Source of the DNA: Deinococcus cellulosilyticus NBRC 106333 = KACC 11606
Lineage (GTDB): Bacteria; Deinococcota; Deinococci; Deinococcales; Deinococcaceae
Length of the DNA: 14,283 nucleotides
Assembly (NCBI RefSeq): GCF_007990775.1
Contig: NZ_BJXB01000058.1
Location: 1 to 14,283 of the forward strand
Reading direction: 5' to 3'
This document shows, in pieces, positions 6,115-11,929 of the stretch. Both the position numbers and the translations under genes were made by a program. Numbering within the stretch: the stretch's first letter is position 1; the number at the start of each line of letters is the position of its first letter. Under the pieces are notes generated by a model that saw nothing but the letters and a program-made list of their open reading frames with translations, had not been told where the DNA came from and searched no databases.

Positions 6115-6603
6115 CTAACAGGGTGCTGTGGGGGCCTGTGGAGGGTGTGTGAGGGTCAAAAGATTTGAGTGAGCGTTCATGCTTCTGATCGGGGGTTGTT
6201 GATGTGGCCCCATGTTTTTGATGCGTGAGGTCCAGGGCTGCAGGACAGGCCCTTCAGTGCACAAGCCTTTGATAGAACCCTGGGAGTGTTGAGGGTCTGA
6301 AATCGACTTTGAAATCGAGATTCCGCTTCCTGGAAAGCACAAAAGGGGGTTGACCGTACTTTTTCGTCCAATTGGACCATCTTCCCCATCTCTTGCTGCT
6401 TTCAACAACAGGGACTCCAGGTCATCCACCTCCGGTGGCACCTCCTGCAGCACCCGCTCCACCTGACGGCGCACCTCATCCTGCCGGAACAGGGTGTTGT
6501 GGCCCCCGAAAGCAAAGGACGCCTCGGCCAGTGCCAGCACATCCCGTGCAGCACTGAACGGCACAGCGTAATAGTGGTGGAGGGACAGAGTCAGAAAAGC
6601 CAT
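6115..6603 (-). pseudogene. hypothetical reverse ORF with decayed 3' part
   Basis: From ATG 6603 the first ~78 residues look like real protein: MAFLTLSLHHYYAVPFSAA, then a helical, charged stretch with RQDEVRRQVERVLQEVPPEV and LESLLLKAARDGED. After about 6370 the translation turns into a Ser/Pro/His-rich string (SGISISKSISDPQ, ending HPPQAPTAPC) unlike a folded protein. None of the other frames I checked continues the gene. It may be a gene whose 3' end was replaced or frameshifted, or a short gene with an unrecognised natural end. No family recognised. A TTG two codons upstream (6609) is an alternative start. Confidence 0.35.
6298..6318. repeat. tandem 9-base direct repeat TGAAATCGA
   Basis: TGAAATCGA occurs at 6298-6306 and again at 6310-6318, three bases apart (period 12). 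It lies in the decayed part of the reverse ORF. Its spacing of about one helical turn would suit a protein-binding site, but there is no obvious promoter beside it. Confidence 0.3.
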
Positions 6604-6696
6604 CCGCAATCAAACCCACTTTAGCGAATCCACCTGAGCCCGCTGTAACCTTTCATGCCCTGACCGAACTGCCACCTGCAGCTCACGCTGGGGGTG

Positions 6697-6702
6697 TATG
6701 CT
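6697..6702 (+). promoter_or_regulatory. candidate -10 box of module copy 2 (TATGCT)
   Basis: TATGCT, six bases (gggttc), then AGGTGTC at 6709, as at 2255 and 3339. Without the IS630 element the HigA-like ATG would lie ~130 bases downstream. The element now separates this promoter from its operon by ~1.1 kb. Confidence 0.45.
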
Positions 6703-6706
6703 GGGT

Positions 6707-6738
6707 TCAGGTGTCTTACCTTTAAATTGATTGGACTT
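6707..6738 (+). repeat. module leader repeat, copy 2, left part
   Basis: TCAGGTGTCTTACCTTTAA (6707-6725) is identical to 2265-2283. The match is broken at the TA where IS630 inserted (6739-6740) and resumes at 7827. Confidence 0.75.
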
Positions 6739-6759
6739 TAAGTACCTCCCAGATAAATA

Positions 6760-7287
6760 TCAGATTTGTACGGCTCCAAGCAGCTTGAAGGCAGCCAGCA
6801 AGGCCTCCGTTAGCTCCGCCACCGAGTTGTAGCACCGTCTGGGCATCAAAAAGCCCTTTAACTTCCGCCAGGTGGTCTCAATCAAGTTCAAAAACGGACA
6901 GTACGCTGGCAAATACCGCAGGTACAATCCCTGTTTTTCCCATTCCTCACGTCGCTTTGTCAGCTCACCACCCTTGTGAAACGGTGCATTGTCCAGCACC
7001 ACTACCGTGAGCCCAGCTGGATCGCACCTTTCGGCCAGCGTCTGAAGATAAGCCACCACCTGATCTCGGGTGCATTGCCCTTCCAGCAAGCGATATTCCA
7101 GTTGCTCCCCTGCTCCAGAGAGGCTGAGGGTGCCCAGCACATTGACCCGACCATCTGATCCCCACCGCGTCGGAATCTTGAACTGTTTACCTCGACCTTT
7201 GACAAACCAGCTGCTGATCACACTCAACATCAATCCCAGGCCAGTTTCATCGAGGTATTTCAGGGTCAGTTTCCCGTCTTCAGCCCC
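6760..7287 (-). CDS. IS630 transposase, ORF B (DDE catalytic part, by -1 frameshift)
   Basis: Read in the -1 frame after the A5-G slip, this part has all three catalytic residues in IS630 context: the first Asp in KYLDETG, the second in VVVLDNAPFHKG, and the Glu in FLNLIETTWRKLK. If translation began only at the first in-frame TTG/ATG near 7233, the first catalytic Asp would be lost. Frameshifting from ORF A is therefore the sensible way to make an active enzyme. The stop (6760-6762) lies inside the left terminal repeat. A simple inactivating mutation cannot be excluded, but two-frame IS630 elements are common. Confidence 0.85.
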   Translation of the reverse strand, partial: GAEDGKLTLKYLDETGLGLMLSVISSWFVKGRGKQFKIPTRWGSDGRVNVLGTLSLSGAGEQLEYRLLEGQCTRDQVVAYLQTLAERCDPAGLTVVVLDNAPFHKGGELTKRREEWEKQGLYLRYLPAYCPFLNLIETTWRKLKGFLMPRRCYNSVAELTEALLAAFKLLGAVQI

Positions 7288-7787
7288 TTTTTCAACGTTT
7301 CCAGTGAAGCCTCATGCTCAGAGACCACTTTGGGATCTGCCTGTTTCATCGGACTGTAACGCCCTCGTTTCCAGCGATACCCCAGGTCATGCAATTTGGT
7401 TCGGATGGCTTCACGCTTGATCAGTACACCAAATTCTTTCTTGATGGCTTCGCTGAGCAAGGTGCAATTCCACACCCTTTCTTCAGCCAGTTTTTCGTGC
7501 ATGAAATCTTCGATCTGCACGGTGAACAGGGTGGGTTTTCCTTTGGCTTTGCCATCAGCAAGGCCTCTGAGACCGTCATGCTGGTAACGCAATAAGTCTT
7601 GTCGGACCGCTTCAATGCTGCGGTCAAAATGCTCGGAGAGCTCAGCGATGGTCCAGCCCTGATGACTGAGCCGGAGGATTCGGGCTCTGAGTCGAACTTT
7701 TTCATTGAAACTGGGGCTGAGTTCGATGCGTCTGAGATTCTGGTCCTCCTCTGGGGTCAGGTGGACCAGTCGAAGCGGCTTGCTCAT
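7266..7787 (-). CDS. IS630 transposase, ORF A (helix-turn-helix part)
   Basis: The 173-residue frame starts MSKPLRLVHLTPEEDQNLRR and contains paired helix-turn-helix units: WTIAELSEHFDRSIEAVRQDLL at ~50-71, then a winged-helix-like segment LLSEAIKKEFGVLIKREAIRTKLHDLGY. This is the DNA-binding half of IS630 transposases, which recognises the terminal repeats. It ends at TGA just after LKTGN, before the catalytic domain. A run of five A residues followed by G (reverse strand, 7292-7287, codons AAA AAG) allows a -1 shift into ORF B. The fused product would be about 342 residues, the usual family length. Confidence 0.85.
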   Translation of the reverse strand: MSKPLRLVHLTPEEDQNLRRIELSPSFNEKVRLRARILRLSHQGWTIAELSEHFDRSIEAVRQDLLRYQHDGLRGLADGKAKGKPTLFTVQIEDFMHEKLAEERVWNCTLLSEAIKKEFGVLIKREAIRTKLHDLGYRWKRGRYSPMKQADPKVVSEHEASLETLKKGLKTGN

Positions 7788-7826
7788 GACCTGATTTTAT
7801 CCCCTTTTTTATCTGGGAAATACTTA

Positions 7827-7925
7827 GCACTGTTCCTTCACTGCTCTTTTGAGACATGCTTCCATCCCACGGGTCAATCGGCCTCTGGGACCCTTGAAGC
7901 TCCGTGACAGGAAGGATCAGGCAAC
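7827..7925 (+). repeat. module leader repeat, copy 2, right part
   Basis: After the IS630 target duplication the leader continues with TTCACTG, ACATGCTTCCATCCCA and GTGACAGGAAGGATCAGG, matching 2297-2385 in order. It ends directly at ATG 7926. AAGGA about nine bases before that ATG is a usable ribosome-binding site. Confidence 0.7.
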
Positions 7926-8228
7926 ATGGACAATTCAGACGATCACAGGCACGGCACCCTCGTGTCCATCGGCCAGTATTTGACCCTGGAACTCCAGAGT
8001 CGATCAGCAACCCTGCTGGGTTTCAGCAAACAGTTGGACTGCCCAGAAGAACTCTTGCAGCAGATCCTGGAGGGCACCACCCCCCTCACCCCCGAAGTGG
8101 CCCTGAAGATTGAACGATGCTGGGGGATCAGCATGAAACTCTTGCTGGACTTACAGCACGAACACCAGCAGCACATGGCCAGCAGTCAGCGACCTGAGCA
8201 AGACCACACGTCCCAGGAGGTGAGGTGA
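7926..8228 (+). CDS. HigA-like XRE-family helix-turn-helix protein (100 aa)
   Basis: Residues ~12-78 follow the HigA/VapI antitoxin pattern: an initial IGQYLTLELQ helix, FSKQLDCPEELLQQILEGTT as the recognition core, then LTPEVALKIERCWGISMKLLLDLQ. The ILEG.T.LTPE segment and the closing LLLDLQ are especially typical. The remaining ~20 residues are polar and Gln/His rich. HigA proteins usually repress their own operon and neutralise a HigB RNase encoded beside them. No HigB-like gene is present here; instead the next gene overlaps by one base (TGATG) and encodes an unrelated small protein. The leader is interrupted by IS630, so expression is probably altered. A remnant (2396) and a frameshifted copy (9430) of the same gene are nearby. 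Confidence 0.75.
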   Translation: MDNSDDHRHGTLVSIGQYLTLELQSRSATLLGFSKQLDCPEELLQQILEGTTPLTPEVALKIERCWGISMKLLLDLQHEHQQHMASSQRPEQDHTSQEVR

Positions 8229-8518
8229 TGGGCCGGGGACCGAGCATTGATCCAGAGCGTCGCCTCTTGCTGGAACAGCAGGCGGGGCAGTTCACCGTGG
8301 AGCCCACGTTGCCTGCCGAGCATTTGCCCCAGGACCCACAGCAGTTGCAGCTTTCCCTGCTGCTGGACCAGCAACCCCGCATGGACCAGGTGGAAGCCCC
8401 AATGGAAGAGCAACTCGGCAAACTCCTGCACCAGGAACGGGTGGCCCTAAGGACCCTGTTGATGGGACGCCTGCGGGTGTGGATCGAACAGACACTCGGT
8501 TCAGGAGGTCTGACATGA
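8228..8518 (+). CDS. small Gln/Leu-rich protein, partner of the HigA-like gene (96 aa)
   Basis: The ATG (8228-8230) overlaps the stop of the HigA-like gene as TGATG. It is preceded by a near-perfect ribosome-binding sequence AGGAGGTGA (8215-8223), so the two are co-translated; a GTG at 8225 is too close to that sequence. The protein is rich in Gln, Leu and Pro and almost entirely helical: DPERRLLLEQQ, PQQLQLSLLLDQQPR, MEEQLGKLLHQERVALRTLLM. There is no signal peptide or membrane helix, and no known toxin fold is visible. It could be the toxin, an adaptor, or a dimerisation partner in the module. Neither other HigA-like copy retains this gene. The stop overlaps a further ATG (8515), but that frame is not coding. 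Confidence 0.65.
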   Translation: MGRGPSIDPERRLLLEQQAGQFTVEPTLPAEHLPQDPQQLQLSLLLDQQPRMDQVEAPMEEQLGKLLHQERVALRTLLMGRLRVWIEQTLGSGGLT

Positions 8519-8582
8519 ACCTCTGCACGGATCTGTTTACTTCACAGCACCCGGGCATCCCCTTCACACCCCCTGCGGGCGG

Positions 8583-8588
8583 TACACT
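8583..8588 (+). promoter_or_regulatory. -10 box for a leaderless transcript (TACACT)
   Basis: TACACT, six bases (gggttc), then ATG 8595. The hexamer and distance equal those before paralogue A (2545). Paralogue D could therefore be transcribed independently of the two upstream genes, although its start is only 76 bases after their stop. Confidence 0.6.
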
Positions 8589-8594
8589 GGGTTC

Positions 8595-9134
8595 ATGCCC
8601 CCCTCCCAGGTCAAAGACGGGCACCTGTCCATCTACCAGGTGCTTTCCAAAATGGGGTTTTCCCATCCGGGCAAAGTCTGGAAACATCTCCTGGCCCAGC
8701 ACGGGCCGGATTTCGTTCTCCACACCCGCATGCAGTTCGACATGGCCGATGGCCGCAAGGGCCGCCTGGTTCCCGCCATCCGGCAAGAGGACCTGGGGAA
8801 ACTCCTGGAACAGGTGCGGCAGATGAACCCTGAAATGCAGAGCCAGTGGTTTTTCTTGCCTGAAGAACAGCAGGTGATCGACTTCCTCATGGATGCTTTT
8901 GCCGATCAAGAGCCAGAAAGCCCTTGCATGGTGCAAGACGTGATGGTGGACCTCTTCTTCCACCGCTGCAAACTGGCGGTGGTTTTGGTGTCGGCGGCAG
9001 AACCCGAAACCCAACGGATCCAGAAGCTGCAACAAGATGGGGTTCAGGTGGTGCATGCGAATGTGTACCACAAGGACTTCCGACCTGGAACCTTGTTCCG
9101 TGAGATTCGCGGCATCATTGACCTGAAGACCTGA
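8595..9134 (+). CDS. BRO/KilA-like N-domain + nuclease-fold-like protein, paralogue D (179 aa)
   Basis: Closest to paralogue A: both begin MPP and share VWK.LLA, HTRMQF, GRKGRLVPAIR, ESPC, FFHRCK.AVV and DFRPGTL. The N-terminal domain spans ~9-75 (W29, DGRKG 52-56, PAI 60-62, ED 65-66). The nuclease-like half spans ~90-175, with AF at 101-102 and D119, but Val at the second acidic position (130) as in A, so it is probably not catalytic. A binding role, for DNA or for a partner, is more likely. This is the only paralogue that still follows both the HigA-like gene and the small Gln/Leu-rich gene, so it defines the complete module. Its own leaderless promoter may uncouple it from them. Confidence 0.78.
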   Translation: MPPSQVKDGHLSIYQVLSKMGFSHPGKVWKHLLAQHGPDFVLHTRMQFDMADGRKGRLVPAIRQEDLGKLLEQVRQMNPEMQSQWFFLPEEQQVIDFLMDAFADQEPESPCMVQDVMVDLFFHRCKLAVVLVSAAEPETQRIQKLQQDGVQVVHANVYHKDFRPGTLFREIRGIIDLKT

Positions 9135-9429
9135 ACGTTAGAGACTTCCTTGGACGGACCTTGCACTTGCGTGGCTCCAGAATGCCTCCAGCGTTGTGCG
9201 TGTGGAAGTTCAATCAACAGACCATCTGCTGGTGCAGCATGAACGCAGTTTCATGTTCTTTATCGTTGTGCTGCAAGAGGTTTTGGTGATGTTTTTACAG
9301 TTCTTCAGTTTCGCTTCGGGAAAAATGAATCTTGGCCCTGTGATCTCCTGCCAGCGCCTCTTTTGTGACATGAACACACCCACAACTTCCTCACACCCCC
9401 AGCATCCCGGTCACTACCTTTGACTGGAA

Positions 9430-9616
9430 ATGCAAAGCCGTCAGGAAACCGAAGAAACCCCCGCAGAGGTCCTGCACCTTTCACTGGAAACCCTGCAGGA
9501 AGTCCTTGAAGGCCACACGCCCTTCACCCCCGAAATGGACACAGTTGATCGAGCACCATTGGGGCAGCAGTGGGTTCCTGCTGCTCGAACACCAGAAAGA
9601 CCTCGATCAACTCTAA
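9430..9616 (+). pseudogene. HigA-like XRE gene, copy 3, one-base frameshift
   Basis: The frame from ATG 9430 reads LSLETLQEVLEGHTPFTPE, matching CPEELLQQILEGTTPLTPE of the intact gene at 7926. It then goes out of phase at A9535. Skipping that single base restores the match: WTQLIEHHWGSSGFLLLEHQ against VALKIERCWGISMKLLLDLQ, ending at TAA 9614-9616. The restored product would be about 61 residues, shorter than the 100-residue copy at both ends. It has no partner gene downstream. It is either a recent pseudogene or a one-base sequencing or assembly error; the clean agreement on both sides of the shift favours a recent event. Confidence 0.65.
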
Positions 9617-9624
9617 ATTCCGGT

Positions 9625-9652
9625 CACAGGCCCACCTGCAAGTGGGCCTGTG
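9625..9652 (+). terminator. perfect 11-bp hairpin after the HigA-like copy 3
   Basis: CACAGGCCCAC (9625-9635) pairs perfectly with GTGGGCCTGTG (9642-9652) around a six-base loop, starting nine bases after the stop. There is no T tract right after it, so it is either a non-canonical terminator, an mRNA end stabiliser, or a binding site. Confidence 0.5.
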
Positions 9653-9709
9653 TAAGCACATTCCACAACACCCGCCCCTTCCCATTGTGTTTTTTCTGTT
9701 TGGGTGGAC

Positions 9710-9734
9710 GCTGCCACCAGGGTTTGGTGGCAGC
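9710..9734. other. 9-bp hairpin GCTGCCACC / GGTGGCAGC
   Basis: GCTGCCACC (9710-9718) and GGTGGCAGC (9726-9734) form a perfect stem with a seven-base loop. A T-rich run lies before it (9689-9695), so on the reverse strand it would be a stem followed, after ~15 bases, by A-rich RNA. Function unknown. Confidence 0.4.
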
Positions 9735-9919
9735 CATGTGATACCCGACCGCTGGTGTTGCAGGTTCTCTCGTGCTGATGCAACAAAACGTTTCGCCAGA
9801 ACCTCAGGTCCATTTCAGAAATGTCACCTAACATCAGGTGGATTTGGTGCCCAACTTTTCCCCCAAACCCACAACTTCACCCCTCTTCCCTTCGGGGATC
9901 TGCACCCTCCAGGACGCTC

Positions 9920-11011
9920 ATGGCGCTGTCTGAACACGATCTGGTGCAACTGCACGAAGCTGGCCTGGCCGCCGCTCTGGATGCGGTGCTGACCATTGAC
10001 CAGGAAGGACGGTTGGTGGACTGGAATCCTGCTGCCGAAAAAACCTTCGGTTACACCCGTGAAGAAGCCGTGGGGCAGGACATGGCCAGCCTGATCATCC
10101 CTCCAGAAACCCGAGGGGTGCACCTGCAGGGGATTGCCAGGTTTCTGAAGACCCGGGAGGCGCGCATTGTGGGTCGGCGGGTGGAGGTGCAGGCCATGCG
10201 CAAAGGGGGCGAGACGTTCCCCTGTGAAATCAGTTTCCACCCGATTGAGCTGAGTGCCGGGATGTACTTCACCGCCTACCTGCGGGATCTCACCGATTTC
10301 AAAAAGCAAGGAGCTGAGGTGCAGGCCGCACATGAAGCTCAGAAGAAGTTCGTGGCGGACGCAGCCCACGAACTGAGGACCCCCTTGACGGCCCTGAAAG
10401 GGAACCTCGACATTTTCTTTCGCCACTCTGATCTGTCGGGAGAGGAGCAGCAGGAAATCCTCCGGGATGTACACCAGGAAGCCAACCGCATGTCCCGTCT
10501 GGTGCAGGACATGCTCACCCTTGCCCGGGGAGACACCGGGGTGGACGTCTCACAACTTGAAGTGCCCCTCGGAGAACTGATCCACGCCGTGTGGGGGGCC
10601 TTTGTGGGCCGTCACCTCCGCCATCAGTTCCATCTGGGTCCGGTGCCAGAGGTGACGGTGATGGGCAACCCGGACCGGCTCAGGCAACTGCTGATCATTT
10701 TGCTGGACAACGCCACCAGGTACACAGAGGAAGGGGGAACGATCACCCTCACCGCGAATGCAGATTCTGACCATCTGTCGGTGGAGGTGAAAGACACCGG
10801 CGTGGGCATTGCCCAGGAGGACCAGCAGCGGGTGTTTGAACGGTTCTACCGGGTGGACCCCGCACGCAGCCGCTCCGGTGATGCTGGGGGATCAGGGTTG
10901 GGGCTTTCAATTGCCTTGTGGATCGTGCGCACCCACCGGGGACGCATTGAATTGGAGAGCACCGCACAGGTGGGGACCACCGTGAAATTCACCTTGCCCC
11001 TTGAACCCTGA
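9920..11011 (+). CDS. PAS-domain sensor histidine kinase (363 aa)
   Basis: The frame opens at 9821, but ATG 9920 is preferred: AGGA lies five bases upstream, and the earlier residues are Pro/Trp/Ser filler. Domains in order: PAS ~13-127 (DAVLTIDQEGRLVDWNPAAE, FGYTREEAVGQ, ending in a TAYLRDLTDFK strand); HisKA with the phospho-acceptor His150 in AAHELRTPL; HATPase with N box LLDNATRY (N264), G1 DTGVGI (292-297), F box FERFYRV and G2 GGSGLGL (323-329). All kinase motifs are intact. There is no membrane segment, so it should be a soluble cytoplasmic sensor. No response regulator lies within the window, so it is an orphan kinase here. The gene ends in a terminator that overlaps its stop codon. 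Confidence 0.93.
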   Translation: MALSEHDLVQLHEAGLAAALDAVLTIDQEGRLVDWNPAAEKTFGYTREEAVGQDMASLIIPPETRGVHLQGIARFLKTREARIVGRRVEVQAMRKGGETFPCEISFHPIELSAGMYFTAYLRDLTDFKKQGAEVQAAHEAQKKFVADAAHELRTPLTALKGNLDIFFRHSDLSGEEQQEILRDVHQEANRMSRLVQDMLTLARGDTGVDVSQLEVPLGELIHAVWGAFVGRHLRHQFHLGPVPEVTVMGNPDRLRQLLIILLDNATRYTEEGGTITLTANADSDHLSVEVKDTGVGIAQEDQQRVFERFYRVDPARSRSGDAGGSGLGLSIALWIVRTHRGRIELESTAQVGTTVKFTLPLEP

Positions 11012-11030
11012 ACAGGTCAGAGGGTTTTTT
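11004..11030 (+). terminator. Rho-independent terminator of the histidine kinase
   Basis: AACCCT (11004-11009) pairs with AGGGTT (11021-11026), with the T run TTTTTT at 11025-11030. The left arm runs into the stop codon TGA (11009-11011) of the kinase gene. Confidence 0.7.
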
Positions 11031-11087
11031 GCTTCACCAGGGTAAGCAGGAAAACTTTGGTGGTGCCTCTGCTTCAGGGCAGGAGAT

Positions 11088-11235
11088 CGTCTCAGAATCG
11101 GCCGTTTTTGAGAGTGTTATCACCTTAGGAACATTGCTTTTGCTGGCATGGCAAAAATTCGTCTCAAAATGCCGTCTCTGAATTATAATTTCGTAACCCT
11201 CGACAAAGTTGAGTTTTGAGACTAAAGTGGTCTCA
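11088..11235. promoter_or_regulatory. res-like recombination/operator region of the resolvase
   Basis: Six short sites related to GTCTCA lie in the ~150 bases before the resolvase start: GTCTCA 11089-11094, inverted TGAGAG 11109-11114, GTCTCA 11161-11166, GTCTCT 11174-11179, inverted TGAGAC 11217-11222, GTCTCA 11230-11235. Between the fourth and fifth lies the palindrome AATTATAATT (11181-11190) followed by TCG, resembling the crossover core of Tn3/gamma-delta res site I. Six half-sites in three pairs is the usual res layout, where the resolvase both recombines and represses its own gene. The exact pairing here is inferred. Confidence 0.55.
11184..11189 (+). promoter_or_regulatory. -10 box (TATAAT) of the resolvase gene
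   Basis: A perfect TATAAT inside the AATTATAATT palindrome, about 45 bases before the resolvase ATG. Resolvase bound at the flanking GTCTCA sites would cover it, implying autorepression. No good -35 box is visible. Confidence 0.45.
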
Positions 11236-11813
11236 TGAAGAAACACGTCCTTGTGGGATACGCCCGGGTGTCCACCGACAAGCAAAACCTGGACTCGCAG
11301 ATCGATGCTTTAACCGAGGAGGGTTGCTTTCGGATCTTCAAGGACGTGATCTCTGGCTCCAAAGCAGACCGGCCAGGGTTTGCTGAGGCCTTGAACTATT
11401 TGCGGGAAGGCGACACCCTGGTGGTCTGGAAATTGGACCGCCTGGGCCGGAGCCTGAAAGACCTGATTGAGACGGTGCACCTGCTGCAGTCCAGGGGGAT
11501 TCATCTGCTGATCCTCAAAGAACGCATTGACACCTCAACAGCGAATGGGAAGCTGTTCCTGCACATTTTTGGTGCCCTGGCCGAGTTTGAGAGGGACATC
11601 ATTCGGGAACGGACCAAAGCAGGGCTGGAGGCGGCAAGAGCCAGAAACCGGGTGGGTGGGCGACCACCGAAGCTGAAGAAAAACCAGGAGGAAATCCTAC
11701 TGCGGCTGCATGATGACCCGGGAAACAGGCCCAGGGCAATCTGGGAAGGGTTGGGGATTTCTCGGGCGACCTACTACCGCACCTTGAAGAAAAACGCCAA
11801 GAAAAATGAGTAA
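11235..11813 (+). CDS. serine recombinase (resolvase/invertase family, 192 aa)
   Basis: The small serine recombinase signature is complete: GYARVSTDKQNLDSQ with the catalytic Ser (residue 13), a DVISGSKADRPGF segment, VVWKLDRLGRSLKDLI and ILKERIDTSTANGKLF. The long E helix is AEFERDIIRERTKAGLEAAR. The GGRPPKL linker and a C-terminal helix-turn-helix (IWEGLGISRATYYRTLKK) give DNA binding. Length (~190) fits Tn3-type resolvases and Hin/Gin-type invertases. The res-like array directly upstream points to a resolvase. There is no transposase of the Tn3 type and no invertible gene nearby, so it may serve multimer resolution of a replicon or be left from a lost transposon. The ATG overlaps the last GTCTCA half-site. 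Confidence 0.93.
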   Translation: MKKHVLVGYARVSTDKQNLDSQIDALTEEGCFRIFKDVISGSKADRPGFAEALNYLREGDTLVVWKLDRLGRSLKDLIETVHLLQSRGIHLLILKERIDTSTANGKLFLHIFGALAEFERDIIRERTKAGLEAARARNRVGGRPPKLKKNQEEILLRLHDDPGNRPRAIWEGLGISRATYYRTLKKNAKKNE

Positions 11814-11864
11814 ATCCTAAGAGTCTTTAATCTTGGCATTCACCCAAATCCAGCCTTCCCAACC

Positions 11865-11881
11865 CCGCAGCGGCCCTGCGG
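11865..11881. other. small perfect hairpin CCGCAG / CTGCGG
   Basis: CCGCAG (11865-11870) and CTGCGG (11876-11881) form a six-base GC-rich stem with a five-base loop, ~50 bases after the resolvase stop. There is no T tract. It is perhaps a weak terminator. Confidence 0.3.
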
Positions 11882-11929
11882 TGATCCAGGGGGCCATTGT
11901 GAGGCGCATCCGGCACCTCTTTTCTGGAA

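Larger units (their letters stand above)
6741..7824 (-). mobile_element. IS630-family insertion sequence (1084 bp, complete)
   Basis: The ends are imperfect inverted repeats: AGTACCTCCCAGATAAATAT (6741-6760) against the complement of 7805-7824, AGTATTTCCCAGATAAAAAA, 16 of 20 identical. Both ends are flanked by TA (6739-6740 and 7825-7826), the duplicated target expected for the IS630/Tc1 group. It carries two reverse-strand frames that together make a DDE transposase. The target was the leader repeat of the HigA-like module, and the uninterrupted copy at 2265-2395 shows the original site. It appears complete and recent, since both ends and the catalytic residues are intact. Confidence 0.9.

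Noticed and set aside
8292..9071. 259-codon reverse open frame opposite paralogue D
   Set aside because: Antisense of the paralogue; the forward frame is conserved across four copies.
9196..9423. 75-codon forward frame from GTG 9196 and a 52-codon reverse frame from ATG 9371
   Set aside because: Neither has a ribosome-binding site or a -10 box, and residue composition is implausible in both.
11799..11842. GCCAAGA / TCTTGGC inverted repeat across the resolvase stop as a terminator
   Set aside because: The loop is about 28 bases long and no T tract follows, so a terminator is not supported.
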